Positions 15,230 through 23,976 of a stretch of DNA of 64,000 nt are shown one piece after another (the stretch's first letter is position 1; the number at the start of each line of letters is the position of its first letter). The notes under the pieces are model-generated. The model did no database searches. It was not told the DNA's origin and saw only the letters and a program-made list of their open reading frames with translations. This DNA is from UBA9732 sp963599445 (GTDB lineage: Bacteria; Spirochaetota; Spirochaetia; Sphaerochaetales; Sphaerochaetaceae), in assembly GCA_963599445.1 (NCBI GenBank), contig CAVBWZ010000006.1, forward strand, positions 62,001-126,000, given 5' to 3'. Made by a program: the position numbers and the translations under genes.

Positions 15230-16558
15230 ATGGATCAGAAGTATATTGAATCGACATTGGAACTCATAGATTTCATAAACGACAGCCCATCGTGCTACCA
15301 TGTTGTGTCGAACATTGCAGGTATGCTGGATGATGCAGGCTGCATAAGGCTTGAGGAGGGAAAGCGGTTCTCCTTGGAGGCTGGAAGTTGCTACTATGTG
15401 ACCCGCAACAGCTCCGCAATCATAGCCTTTAGGGTTCCTGCGGATTTCGATGCTTCCAAGGATCCTTCAGGCTACAGCATTGTGGCCGCCCATACCGATT
15501 CCCCTTCATTCAAGCTCAAGGCAAACCCTGAGCTTCCTCTTGGAGATGCCTATACGACTTTGAACGTGGAGGCATACGGTGGAATGCTCATGGCCCCGTG
15601 GTTCGACAGACCTCTTTCCATTGCAGGCAGGGCGTTCGAGAAGTCCCATGGTGACGATGCAAACGATGGCAACAATGGTCCGGTTGTTGAACGTCTGGTG
15701 GATTTCGACAGGGATCTGTGCCAGATAGTCAACCTTTGCATACACCAGAATAGGGAAGCCAACAAGGGCTACGAATACAAGGTCCAGAAGGACATGCTTC
15801 CTCTCCTTGGTTGTGGAAGCCTAAAGGGTGCTGTGAAGTCCCTTGTAGCGGAGCAGCTTGAAGTTCCAGAGGAGGACGTCCTTGATACGGAGCTTTTCCT
15901 CTACAACAGGATGCGCGGCTCAATTTGGGGAATGGACGATGAGTTCTTCTCCGCTCCAAAGATAGACGATCTCCAATGCGCCTACACTGCTGTAAAGGCA
16001 TTCATAAATGCCGGTGACTCCAAAGACGGACATATCCAAATGGTGGCGCTATTTGACAACGAAGAGGTTGGAAGCGGAACCAAACAGGGTGCTGACAGCG
16101 ATTTCCTTGTGCAGACCATAGCCCGCATAGGCGGAGCCCTTGGTTGGGACTACGAAGCGCAGTGCATTGCAAAGGCCAACAGCTTCATGGTATCCGCGGA
16201 CAACGGACACTCCATCCACCCCAACTATCCTGAGAAGTGCGACCCTTCCAACAAGCCAGTAATGAACAAGGGCATGATGATAAAGTACGCTGGAAACCAG
16301 AAGTACACAAGTGATGCCGCCTCAGGCGCCCACCTGATGAACATCCTGAACACTGCAGGTGTGCCTTACCAGCTCTTCTTCAACAACTCAAACGTCTCTG
16401 GCGGTGGAACGCTTGGAAACATCTCCGGTTCACAGTTCTCAATCGCAAGTGTGGATGTTGGTGCTGCCCAGCTTGCCATGCACTCTCCCTATGAGACAGG
16501 TGGCACGCAGGATACATACAACCTTTGTGAGGGGTTCAAGGCATTCTTCGAGGACTGA
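15230..16558 (+). CDS. M18 family aminopeptidase
   Basis: A 442-residue zinc aminopeptidase (M18, aspartyl aminopeptidase-like). Metal-ligand motifs are visible as VAAHTDSPSFKLK (near residue 88), FDNEEVGSGTKQGADS (near residue 275) and the C-terminal AMHSPYETGGTQDTYNL. Members release N-terminal residues from peptides in the cytoplasm. The ATG at 15230 has GGGAAGAGG upstream; an in-frame extension from 15188 would overlap the alaS terminator. It is probably transcribed on its own. Confidence 0.92.
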   Translation: MDQKYIESTLELIDFINDSPSCYHVVSNIAGMLDDAGCIRLEEGKRFSLEAGSCYYVTRNSSAIIAFRVPADFDASKDPSGYSIVAAHTDSPSFKLKANPELPLGDAYTTLNVEAYGGMLMAPWFDRPLSIAGRAFEKSHGDDANDGNNGPVVERLVDFDRDLCQIVNLCIHQNREANKGYEYKVQKDMLPLLGCGSLKGAVKSLVAEQLEVPEEDVLDTELFLYNRMRGSIWGMDDEFFSAPKIDDLQCAYTAVKAFINAGDSKDGHIQMVALFDNEEVGSGTKQGADSDFLVQTIARIGGALGWDYEAQCIAKANSFMVSADNGHSIHPNYPEKCDPSNKPVMNKGMMIKYAGNQKYTSDAASGAHLMNILNTAGVPYQLFFNNSNVSGGGTLGNISGSQFSIASVDVGAAQLAMHSPYETGGTQDTYNLCEGFKAFFED

Positions 16559-16610
16559 GTGTTTTGGTTTCCAAAGAGAAAGGACTTGGTGAGCATGAGG
16601 CGTCCATTGG

Positions 16611-16691
16611 TTTCAACCAAAATGGCAATTTTTCCGCTTTTGGTTGAAAATTTTCAACCAAAATGCCAAAAAAACGGAAAAATGGTTGAAA
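16611..16691. repeat. Paired palindrome unit A (orphan copy)
   Basis: Two tandem imperfect palindromes: 16611-16649 and 16652-16691. Each has arms TTTCAACCA and TGGTTGAAA around an AT-rich centre of 21-22 bases, and the units start 41 bases apart. The right arm of the first and left arm of the second form a perfect 26-base palindrome (16638-16663). It matches the architecture at 32694, 44236 and 62565 but has no nuclease-like gene beside it. Confidence 0.85.
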
Positions 16692-16754
16692 TCCCGGCAT
16701 GTGAAACTTTGGAAGTTGAAACCTTCAATCCACATTACAACTCTTTATGACCCT

Positions 16755-17645
16755 TTACAACCTATTGTACAGCTCCACAATGTCCTGAATCGTCTGAAGG
16801 TTCTCGTAGTCCTTTGGATAGATGATGTTGATGTCTCTTATGAGGCTTAGGTTCTCTATTGGAAGGCCAATGAGCTTGCCTTTGCGTATTTCATCCATGC
16901 AGGCGCTCTTCGAGAGGACTGAGACTCCAAAGTTCTGCCTTATGAGGTCCTTTATCGTGGCTATGTTGTCCATCTCAAGCACAACGTCGAAGTCTCCAAC
17001 GGACAGGTTGTTCTGGTTCAGAGCCTGATCGAAGAGGCTTATTGTGTTTGACGTCGGGAGCCTTAGGATGAGCTTCTCCTTCTTGAGCTCATCCAATGTC
17101 ACGGAGTTCTGAGCTGCAAGACGGTGGGTAGGGGAGACTGCGAGCACAAGGCAATCGGTATCCATGGTCATATAGTTGAGTTTGGAGTCCTTGAGTTTTC
17201 CGTTGATGATGAGGAAGTCAAGTTCGTAGTTGCGTATCATCTTGTGGAGGTTCTCCACTGTGTCCGTCACGACCTTTATCGTAAGGCCTTTGCTTTGGTT
17301 GGAGTATTCTGCAAGGGCCTCTACGATTTGGCTGCTTTCGACGGAGTGCGTGATGCCAACCGTCAAAGAAGATACGTTTTCTTTTTCGTCCTTGAGGGAT
17401 TGCATGAGGTTGTTCGAGATTGCAAGAAGCCTTCTTGCATATTTGTCGACGATCTCTCCGTTTGCGGTGAGTCTGAGCTGGTTGTGGCTTCTTATGAAGA
17501 GCTTGACCCCCAGTTCGTTTTCAAGGTTGCGGATATGCTGGCTCACCGCAGGCTGCGTGAGTGCAAGTGCATCGGCGGCCTTCGTGAAGCTGTTCGTGTC
17601 CACGATCTTCATGAATGAAATCAGTTTCTGGTCGATCAGGCTCAA
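16755..17645 (-). CDS. LysR family transcriptional regulator
   Basis: A 296-residue LysR-type regulator. The N-terminal winged HTH reads SFTKAADALALTQPAVSQHIRNLE; the rest is a periplasmic-binding-like effector domain. The start is TTG at 17645 with AGGAG upstream, and it overlaps the stop of the preceding MATE gene by 4 bases. It is therefore translated from the same mRNA, an unusual layout since LysR genes are normally divergent from their targets. It may regulate the MATE transporter. Confidence 0.9.
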   Translation of the reverse strand: MSLIDQKLISFMKIVDTNSFTKAADALALTQPAVSQHIRNLENELGVKLFIRSHNQLRLTANGEIVDKYARRLLAISNNLMQSLKDEKENVSSLTVGITHSVESSQIVEALAEYSNQSKGLTIKVVTDTVENLHKMIRNYELDFLIINGKLKDSKLNYMTMDTDCLVLAVSPTHRLAAQNSVTLDELKKEKLILRLPTSNTISLFDQALNQNNLSVGDFDVVLEMDNIATIKDLIRQNFGVSVLSKSACMDEIRKGKLIGLPIENLSLIRDINIIYPKDYENLQTIQDIVELYNRL

Positions 17646-19066
17646 TTTCTCTCTCCTACTATTTCATTCTTTCCCGTTACAGGATTATATACCTTTCTTG
17701 CCTTGTTCGCCGCAAGATGTTTCTCTGCGAACTTGGAGAATAGGCACAGCGAGACCACGAAGCATATAGCATCGGTTATAGGCGTTGCAAGTACGATTCC
17801 ATATATCGTGATGAGGTTCTGCAGGACGAACATGAGGGGAATGTCAAGGATGCCCTTCCTAAGGAGTGCAAGTATGAAGGACTTCCTGCCATGGCCTACC
17901 GCCTGGAAGAAGGATATGAATGTGTATGTCACGGCCGAGAACGGAGCTCCAATGCACAGGATGCGCAGGAACTTGATTCCGTAGATGTGCGCTTCGTTGG
18001 TTTCGTGGATGAAGATTCCAATGACTTCGTTTGCAAAGAGCAGACTCACGACCGTGCATATAAGGGCCGCCGATGCAGATATGAGCACAGTGGCTCCTAC
18101 CGTCTTCTTCGTCTTGACCCTGTTGCCGCTTGAGTACGAGTAGCCAAGAAGAGGGAGCGCTCCCTGAGTCACACCCCTTACTATGGAGTGGGCCATCATG
18201 TTGACCTTCTTTGCAACGCCTATTCCGGTCTGTGCGGCAAGTCCGTTGTAGGACATGAGCTTGTCGAGTATTGCATAGGAGATGTTCTCTGCAAGCGTCA
18301 TTATGCATGCAGGAAGCCCTGCATCGAACACACAGGAAGGTATGTTGTTCTTGAACGACTCCCCTGTGAGCTTGACGTTTAGTATGCTCTTTTCCTTTCT
18401 GCTTGCGGCGAATATCACGACATAGTAGAGGAACGAGATGGTGTTGGAGAGCGCTGTGGCTATGGCTGCACCTGCGACCTCGTTGCCGGGCTCGAGTATG
18501 ACGAACATGAAAAGCGGGTCGAGCGCTATGTTGAGGACGCCTCCAATGACGACGCCTATGCTTGCATGAAGGGCCTTGCCCTCGGACCTTACAAGGTGAG
18601 CCATCAGTGCATTCATGGAGGTGAAAAGCCCCCCTAGGACGACTGTATATATAAGGTATGTCCTTGCGTATTCGTGTACGACTGGGTCGGTTCCGCCAAG
18701 TGCGTTTATGACTGGGTTAATGAAGACGAATACGATGAGCGAGTAGAGCAGGGTGAAGGCTGTGCAGCCCCAGAAGGAGAATGCACATGTGGATTTGGCT
18801 CTGTCGTAGTTGGCCTTTCCAAGGGCTCTTGCTATTACGCTTGAGCCTCCAACTCCAAACAGGTTGGCCACTGCTGTGAGTATCATGAATGCAGGCATAC
18901 ATATCGTGACCGCCGTAAGCATATGGTTGCTTTTCGTGAGTCCTACGAAATACGTGTCCGCCATGTTGTAGACGACTAGGATGATCTGCCCAAATACGGT
19001 TGGCAGTGCAAGCTCGAAAAGCGCCTTGAAGATTGGCGTGTTTTCAAACAACTCTTCCTTGTGCAT
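17642..19066 (-). CDS. MATE family efflux transporter
   Basis: A 474-residue, twelve-helix MATE transporter that exports drugs or metabolites using a Na+ or H+ gradient. The family features are the two homologous six-helix halves and motifs such as LALPTVFGQII and MADTYFVG near the start. The ATG at 19066 with AAGGAAAGG upstream was chosen over a 39-residue extension whose sequence is a low-complexity Phe/Ala/His/Cys repeat. It is the first gene of an operon with the LysR regulator. Confidence 0.9.
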   Translation of the reverse strand: MHKEELFENTPIFKALFELALPTVFGQIILVVYNMADTYFVGLTKSNHMLTAVTICMPAFMILTAVANLFGVGGSSVIARALGKANYDRAKSTCAFSFWGCTAFTLLYSLIVFVFINPVINALGGTDPVVHEYARTYLIYTVVLGGLFTSMNALMAHLVRSEGKALHASIGVVIGGVLNIALDPLFMFVILEPGNEVAGAAIATALSNTISFLYYVVIFAASRKEKSILNVKLTGESFKNNIPSCVFDAGLPACIMTLAENISYAILDKLMSYNGLAAQTGIGVAKKVNMMAHSIVRGVTQGALPLLGYSYSSGNRVKTKKTVGATVLISASAALICTVVSLLFANEVIGIFIHETNEAHIYGIKFLRILCIGAPFSAVTYTFISFFQAVGHGRKSFILALLRKGILDIPLMFVLQNLITIYGIVLATPITDAICFVVSLCLFSKFAEKHLAANKARKVYNPVTGKNEIVGERN

Positions 19067-19374
19067 ACAGAACCTTTCCTTTCGACGGACAAGCTGATGC
19101 AAGGCAAAAGCAAAGCAAACTGGTGCAAAGCAAAGCGGATGCAAAGCGAAAACAACCCCACCTATGCAAACGCCGGGGTGCATAGGTCTAAGTCGTATGA
19201 GGCTTGTTCGTCTTTCTTGTTTTCATCCAACGAGATGTTGTCCTGTTGGATTTTCAACATGTTACACGCAAGGAATCCAAAAAGCAAATCATTTAATTAT
19301 ATCAATGCATAAGAAAAACTTATGAGCAAAGCGTGGGTATAACGTGAAATTCATAAAAAAACTTTATTTAGCCG
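19067..19374. other. Intergenic region upstream of the MATE operon
   Basis: No convincing gene. For the minus-strand MATE transcript it holds a TATAAT -10 box (19296-19301), a perfect CATAAG/CTTATG inverted repeat just upstream of it (19308-19324, a possible operator), a nine-base hairpin ACCTATGCA/TGCATAGGT in the leader (19160-19187), and degenerate GCAAAGC-type repeats (19097-19150). Confidence 0.45.
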
Positions 19375-19403
19375 TTGTTATTGATAAAGAACTGTAATAT
19401 AGT
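19375..19403 (+). promoter_or_regulatory. Promoter of the MgtC-like gene
   Basis: TTGTTA-N17-TATAGT, giving a leader of about 80 bases before the ATG at 19491. Confidence 0.6.
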
Positions 19404-19490
19404 ACCCAATATTACAAAAAATTTACATTCCATATTTGCGGAATGAAGGCCCTGACAAGGGGCTATGAGGTCTATAAACGAGGTCTATAT

Positions 19491-20213
19491 ATGATAGAAG
19501 TTGGAACTTTCTTTGAGAATGGCATGCTTAGCCTTGGCAACTATCTTGATTTCCTATTGAGAATCGTAATGGCCATGGTGTGCGGAGGTCTTGTAGGCCT
19601 TGAAAGGGAGAAGAGGCTCAAGAACGCAGGTCTCAGAACCCATATAATAGTTGCAATCGCATCCTGTCTCATGATGATAGTCTCCAAGTACGGCTTCATG
19701 GACGTCGTTGGAATCGATGGACTCAGACTCTCTGCGGATGCTTCCAGAATAGCCCACGGAGTCGTGTCCGCAATAGGATTCCTTGGCGCCGGTGTCATAT
19801 TCGTAAGACGAGAATCGGTCGTCGGCCTCACCACCGCAGCGGGTCTTTGGGCGACCGTGGGCATTGGAATCACCATAGGAGCCGGTCTCTATTCGGTTGG
19901 CCTTTTCACCACTCTCCTCATACTGCTTATCCAGTGGGCCCTTCATGGCAAGCACGCCAAGTCCCACAGCCAGAACTCCGGCTCCATAACCTCCAACATC
20001 ACCAAGCATGGAATCTCCGTGGAGGAGCTTTCCAAATACTTGGACAAATACGAGGTAGGCATCCGTGAAATGGCCATCTCCAAGGACGACGAAGGCTGCT
20101 TCATTGCAAAGGTCGAGGTCCTCTTCAGACCCGGCGACTCCATCCTTGACCTCATGAAGGCGTTCGAAGACTCCCCATACGTAGACTCCGTGGACGTATA
20201 CCCAACCCTATAG
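19491..20213 (+). CDS. MgtC/SapB family membrane protein
   Basis: A 240-residue protein with four to five N-terminal membrane helices carrying the family signature GGLVGLEREKRLKNAGLRTH, followed by a cytoplasmic ACT-like C-terminal domain (about residues 165-240). MgtC proteins act in adaptation to low magnesium and acid stress and can modulate the F-type ATPase. The ATG at 19491 has CGAGG upstream; an earlier ATG at 19443 would add 16 residues. It appears monocistronic and divergent from the MATE operon. Confidence 0.88.
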   Translation: MIEVGTFFENGMLSLGNYLDFLLRIVMAMVCGGLVGLEREKRLKNAGLRTHIIVAIASCLMMIVSKYGFMDVVGIDGLRLSADASRIAHGVVSAIGFLGAGVIFVRRESVVGLTTAAGLWATVGIGITIGAGLYSVGLFTTLLILLIQWALHGKHAKSHSQNSGSITSNITKHGISVEELSKYLDKYEVGIREMAISKDDEGCFIAKVEVLFRPGDSILDLMKAFEDSPYVDSVDVYPTL

Positions 20214-20276
20214 TCGTCTTCAGTCTTTAGGCCGATGTCTCTGAGCTTTGCGTTTTAACAGAACAGTGGTCCGTAT

Positions 20277-21272
20277 TCAGTCAACCACTCCGTTTTTCAG
20301 CTCTCCGTTGGCAAGATAGGACACTATATTGTCAATCGTTGTGCTTGCAATGTTTGAGAGCGCCTCCTTTGTAAGGAACGCCTGATGGCTTGTGACTAGC
20401 ACATTTGGAAGCGATATGAGGCGCGCTATTATGTCGTCCTGGACGATTCTGTAGCTCTGGTCTTCGTAGAAAAGCCCCGTCTCCTCTTCGTAGACATCGA
20501 GTGCCGCCCCTCCTAGACGGCCTGTCTTGAGCGCCCCCAGAAGGGCTATGCTGTCTACAAGGCCTCCTCTTGAAGTGTTTATGAGCACAGCTCCATTCTT
20601 CATGCTTTGGATCGTCCTCCTGTTTATCATGTGGTGTGTGTCCTTTGTAAGAGGGCAGTGGAGGGAGAGTACATCCGCTTTTGATAGCACTTCATCAAGG
20701 GTCATGAACTCCACACCATCCATTGGAGAAGGGTATGCATCGTATGCAACAACGTCCATTCCAAAGCCTTTGCATATGGAGGCGAACGCCCTTCCAATCT
20801 TTCCCATTCCAACGATGCCTGCTGTCTTTCCATGAAGGTCGAACCCTGTGAGTCCTGTCAGCGTGAAGTTGAATTCCCTTACCCTCACATATGCATGCTG
20901 GAGGTTCCTGTTGAGGCAAAGCAGCATTGCCATTGCATGTTCTGCAACGGCGTATGGCGAATACGCTGGAACCCTACACAAGGCAATGCGACCCTGTGCG
21001 TACTTGAAATCAACGTTGTTGTAGCCTGCGCAGCGTAGGGCCATGAGCTTGACTCCAAGTGCGACCAGTATGTCTATGGTATCCTTGTCCGCAACGTCGT
21101 TCACGAATATGCACACGGCATCATGGCCTTTGGCCATCGAAGCCGTGGTCTTGTCCAGCCTTGGCTCGAAGAAGCTTGCTTTAAGTCCCTTTGCAGAGGG
21201 ATTTGATGAAATCTGGGCTTCAAACGCCTGCCTGTCGTATGGTTTTGTGTCAAAGAATGCGATTCGTATCAT
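20277..21272 (-). CDS. D-lactate dehydrogenase-like 2-hydroxyacid dehydrogenase
   Basis: A 331-residue NAD-dependent D-2-hydroxyacid dehydrogenase of the LdhA group. It shows the NAD-binding GMGKIG motif (near residue 153), the catalytic Arg in NTSRGGLVD, and His in VTSHQAFLT. The start MIRIAFFDTKPYD is typical of fermentative D-lactate dehydrogenases. ATG 21272 is selected because it lies 5 bases after a -10 box; the longer frame from 21329 includes the promoter itself. It likely regenerates NAD+ during fermentation. Confidence 0.88.
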   Translation of the reverse strand: MIRIAFFDTKPYDRQAFEAQISSNPSAKGLKASFFEPRLDKTTASMAKGHDAVCIFVNDVADKDTIDILVALGVKLMALRCAGYNNVDFKYAQGRIALCRVPAYSPYAVAEHAMAMLLCLNRNLQHAYVRVREFNFTLTGLTGFDLHGKTAGIVGMGKIGRAFASICKGFGMDVVAYDAYPSPMDGVEFMTLDEVLSKADVLSLHCPLTKDTHHMINRRTIQSMKNGAVLINTSRGGLVDSIALLGALKTGRLGGAALDVYEEETGLFYEDQSYRIVQDDIIARLISLPNVLVTSHQAFLTKEALSNIASTTIDNIVSYLANGELKNGVVD

Positions 21273-21277
21273 ACTGC

Positions 21278-21306
21278 AAGATAAGAAATAGGGTAGGGAC
21301 GAACAA
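21278..21306 (-). promoter_or_regulatory. Leaderless-type promoter of the D-lactate dehydrogenase gene
   Basis: On the minus strand TTGTTC-N17-TATCTT; the -10 ends 5 bases before the ATG at 21272. No Shine-Dalgarno. Confidence 0.6.
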
Positions 21307-21347
21307 GTCTTTTCGAAAACCTTTGCCATGTTTTAAGGGCCAAACAG

Positions 21348-21376
21348 TTGACAGTTTTTCATATGTCTTCTATGAT
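21348..21376 (+). promoter_or_regulatory. Near-consensus promoter of the lysine-riboswitch transcript
   Basis: TTGACA-N17-TATGAT, with the expected start near 21383, shortly before the riboswitch P1 helix. Confidence 0.8.
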
Positions 21377-21395
21377 TCGCCACGAAATACAGAGC

Positions 21396-21560
21396 ATGAT
21401 AGAGGCGCGGCTGTAAAGAGTACCTGCTTTTCAAAGGCAATGGAAGCAGCGAAAGGTGCAGTCGCCGAGAGGTTGCTGTGCTGCCTGGCATGGCAATGCT
21501 CGGGCTGTAGGATAACATCCTGCAGACTGTCGTCCTTAAACAAGGACGGAGAGCTATCAT
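21396..21560 (+). promoter_or_regulatory. Lysine riboswitch (L box)
   Basis: The 255-base leader of the NhaC-type gene contains the L-box core in order: GAGGCGCG, AGAGTA, GAAAGGTGCAG, GCCGA, CCTGG, the CTGTAGGATAAC/ATCCTGCAG helix and GACTGTC. P1 closes with ATGATAG (21396-21402) paired to CTATCAT (21554-21560). The region after P1 (21561-21637) holds a repeated TCATGA element and the GGAGGG ribosome-binding site, so control of translation is possible; the mechanism is not certain. Confidence 0.92.
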
Positions 21561-21637
21561 TGTCGCAGTACAGACCCTTTGGAATGTGCATGTGTCATGA
21601 TAGGTCATGACGATGCGTTTCCGGAGGGTTTTTCATT

Positions 21638-23230
21638 ATGAAGAAAAGTACTGCTTTCAGATTGGTTTTCTTTGCAGTCGTCGTTGCGGTCATGGTCTAT
21701 GCCGCAGTCTCAGGTGGTCCGTTCGTCAACACGGCTTGGTCCCTTCTTCCACCTGTCGTCGCAATTGGACTTGCACTTGCCACAAAAGAGGTCTACTCGT
21801 CGCTTTTCCTTGGAGTGGTCGTTGGTGGACTCCTGTATGCCAACTTCAATTTCGAGGGTATGCTCAACCATGTCTTCAACGATGGCATAGTGTCCGTCCT
21901 CTCGGACTCCTACAACGTTGGAATCCTCGTGTTCCTCGTTGTCCTTGGAATCATGGTGAGCCTCATGAACAAAGCCGGTGGCAGCCGTGCATTCGGTCGC
22001 TGGGCTGCAAGCCACATAAAGACGAAGACCGGCGCACAGCTTGCAACCATAGCCCTTGGGATCCTCATATTCATAGACGACTATTTCAACTGCCTTACAG
22101 TTGGTTCCGTCATGAGACCTGTAACCGACAAACAGGGCATCTCCCGTGAAAAACTAAGCTATCTCATAGACGCCACAGCCGCCCCTGTGTGTATCATAGC
22201 CCCTGTCTCGTCTTGGGCTGCTGCGGTGTCCGCCTTCGTAAGGGACTCGGGTTTCAGCGGATTCGAGATCTTCATCAAAGCCATTCCTTTCAATTTCTAC
22301 GCCCTGCTTACAATTGTTATGATGGTTTGGCTCGCACTGACCAAGTATGATTTTGGACCAATGGCCAAGTTCGAGGCCACCGCAAGGCCTGATTCTGAGC
22401 TCGACGCCCTCAAGGAGCTTGCAAACAGCCACGACTCTGAGGAAGGAAGCGACAAGGGCAGGGTCATAGACCTTGTCATCCCAATTGCAATCCTCATCGT
22501 GGCCTGCGTCACGGGCATGCTCTACAGCGGCGGCTTCTTCAGCGGAACGGACTTCGTTACGGCATTCTCCCAGTCCGATGCCTCTGTGGGTCTCATGCTT
22601 GGAAGCGCAATCACACTGGTGCTTACGATTGCATACTTCATGATCCGTGGAACGATGAGCTTCTCCGATATGATGGAGTGCGTTCCAAAGGGATTCGAGT
22701 CAATGGTATCGGCCATACTCATTCTCACGTTCGCATGGTCGCTCAAGGCCATGTCAGACAGCCTTGGATCCAAGGTGTTCGTTGAGACCGTCGTCAAAGG
22801 CTCGGCCCAGAACTTCCAGGCGTTCCTTCCTGCAATAGTGTTCCTCATTGGCTGTTTCCTTGCATTTGCAACAGGTACAAGCTGGGGCACGTTTGGAATC
22901 CTCATTCCAATCACGCTTGGAATCTTCCCTCTTACAGACCCTATAGGTGTCGTGTGCGTATCCGCATGCATGGCCGGTGCCGTGTGCGGAGACCACTGCT
23001 CGCCTATATCCGACACAACCATCATGTCCAGTGCAGGTGCTCAGTGCAACCACATAAACCATGTGAGCACACAGCTTCCATATGCCATGACGGTGGCTGC
23101 AGTGTCATGCGTATGCTATCTGATATCTGGCTTCGTTCCAAACGCAGCCATCACGTTGCCTCTTGGCATAGTCCTCATGGTTGGAACTCTCTACGCCATC
23201 AAGTATTTCAATACTAGAAAGTCCCACTAA
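21638..23230 (+). CDS. NhaC family antiporter, probable lysine transporter
   Basis: A 530-residue protein with about 12 membrane helices of the NhaC Na+/H+ antiporter superfamily, including FIDDYFNCLTVGSVMRPVTD and the CGDHCSPISDTTIMSS signature. The start follows GGAGGG by 8 bases. The lysine riboswitch upstream ties the gene to lysine. NhaC proteins under this riboswitch (LysW type) are annotated as lysine transporters. Substrate and direction are inferred. Confidence 0.9.
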   Translation: MKKSTAFRLVFFAVVVAVMVYAAVSGGPFVNTAWSLLPPVVAIGLALATKEVYSSLFLGVVVGGLLYANFNFEGMLNHVFNDGIVSVLSDSYNVGILVFLVVLGIMVSLMNKAGGSRAFGRWAASHIKTKTGAQLATIALGILIFIDDYFNCLTVGSVMRPVTDKQGISREKLSYLIDATAAPVCIIAPVSSWAAAVSAFVRDSGFSGFEIFIKAIPFNFYALLTIVMMVWLALTKYDFGPMAKFEATARPDSELDALKELANSHDSEEGSDKGRVIDLVIPIAILIVACVTGMLYSGGFFSGTDFVTAFSQSDASVGLMLGSAITLVLTIAYFMIRGTMSFSDMMECVPKGFESMVSAILILTFAWSLKAMSDSLGSKVFVETVVKGSAQNFQAFLPAIVFLIGCFLAFATGTSWGTFGILIPITLGIFPLTDPIGVVCVSACMAGAVCGDHCSPISDTTIMSSAGAQCNHINHVSTQLPYAMTVAAVSCVCYLISGFVPNAAITLPLGIVLMVGTLYAIKYFNTRKSH

Positions 23231-23237
23231 AAAAGAG

Positions 23238-23265
23238 GTGGCGGCCAGGGGATCCTGACCGCCAC
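23238..23265 (-). terminator. Terminator hairpin between nhaC-type and terB-like genes
   Basis: Twelve-base stem with one mismatch (23238-23249 with 23254-23265). On the minus strand a CTCTTTTTT tail follows, so it mainly ends the terB-like transcript; it lies 8 bases after the plus-strand stop and may work both ways. Confidence 0.75.
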
Positions 23266-23363
23266 AGTGTGTGGGGTTGTTATTGCAACCAAGCCCTTCA
23301 AGGAATCGAAGAACCCGGTTTGGGGCTGTTTCAAGAGGTTTTCAAAACCTCAAATGCCTATCG

Positions 23364-23816
23364 TTATTTGATAAGCTGCTTTATCCAGTTCTTCTCTCTG
23401 AGAGAGACTTTGCCGTCCACAGCGCAGATGAGAAGACATACTGTGATGATGTCATCCTTGAGGTCGTCTGAAAGGAGACCAAGGACATCGACCATTTCAT
23501 CTACGGACTTCTTGAGCTCTCTCTGCTCTGGAGCCATCTTCCTAAAGGCCTTCCTGCATGTCTCGTAGTCGAGCTCTTCACCAAAGAATGCATGGAGAAG
23601 TGGGCTGAGAAGCTCGTATTCAGTCTCTGAGAGCCTTCCGTCTGCAGCGATTGCTCCCATGATGAACGATGCGAAGATCTCAACGCCTGTTTCGCCATCC
23701 TGCGTGATGTCTATCAATGCAGGAAGAATCCTCTTCGACTTGATGCCAAGAAGGGCAACGTACGAAAGGACATCCAACTGTTCAAACTCTTTGCATATCT
23801 TATTGAATTCACTCAT
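23364..23816 (-). CDS. TerB-like protein
   Basis: A 150-residue all-helical protein with two acidic loops, AADGRLSETEY and AVDGKVSLREKNWI, typical of the TerB/DjlA-N fold. TerB-like domains are linked to tellurite resistance and envelope stress, but function is often unknown. The ATG at 23816 is chosen over a hydrophobic upstream extension because it lies 6 bases downstream of a good -10 box. Confidence 0.75.
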   Translation of the reverse strand: MSEFNKICKEFEQLDVLSYVALLGIKSKRILPALIDITQDGETGVEIFASFIMGAIAADGRLSETEYELLSPLLHAFFGEELDYETCRKAFRKMAPEQRELKKSVDEMVDVLGLLSDDLKDDIITVCLLICAVDGKVSLREKNWIKQLIK

Positions 23817-23822
23817 GGCTCC

Positions 23823-23851
23823 AATATAGCCGCAGTCAAATGCGAAGGCAA
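23823..23851 (-). promoter_or_regulatory. Promoter of the TerB-like gene
   Basis: Minus strand TTGCCT-N17-TATATT; the -10 ends 6 bases before the ATG, with GGAG in between. The leader would be almost absent. Confidence 0.6.
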
Positions 23852-23976
23852 ACGCAAGCGGCAACGAAACGGTTAAAATCCAACAAAAGCACACATTTGC
23901 CCAAAAATGAGGTCTCAGGAAAACGCCTACAGTTGAAATGTGGACTCAAAGCTCCAAGGATAGTATTCTATAGGAC

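Noticed and set aside
16611..16691. CRISPR-like repeat pair
   Set aside because: Only two units, each palindromic itself, with 2-6 base gaps instead of spacers, and no cas genes nearby.
19067..19183. 39-residue N-terminal extension of the MATE protein
   Set aside because: It is translated from a low-complexity repeat and a hairpin; ATG 19066 has a better ribosome-binding site and starts at the usual family position.
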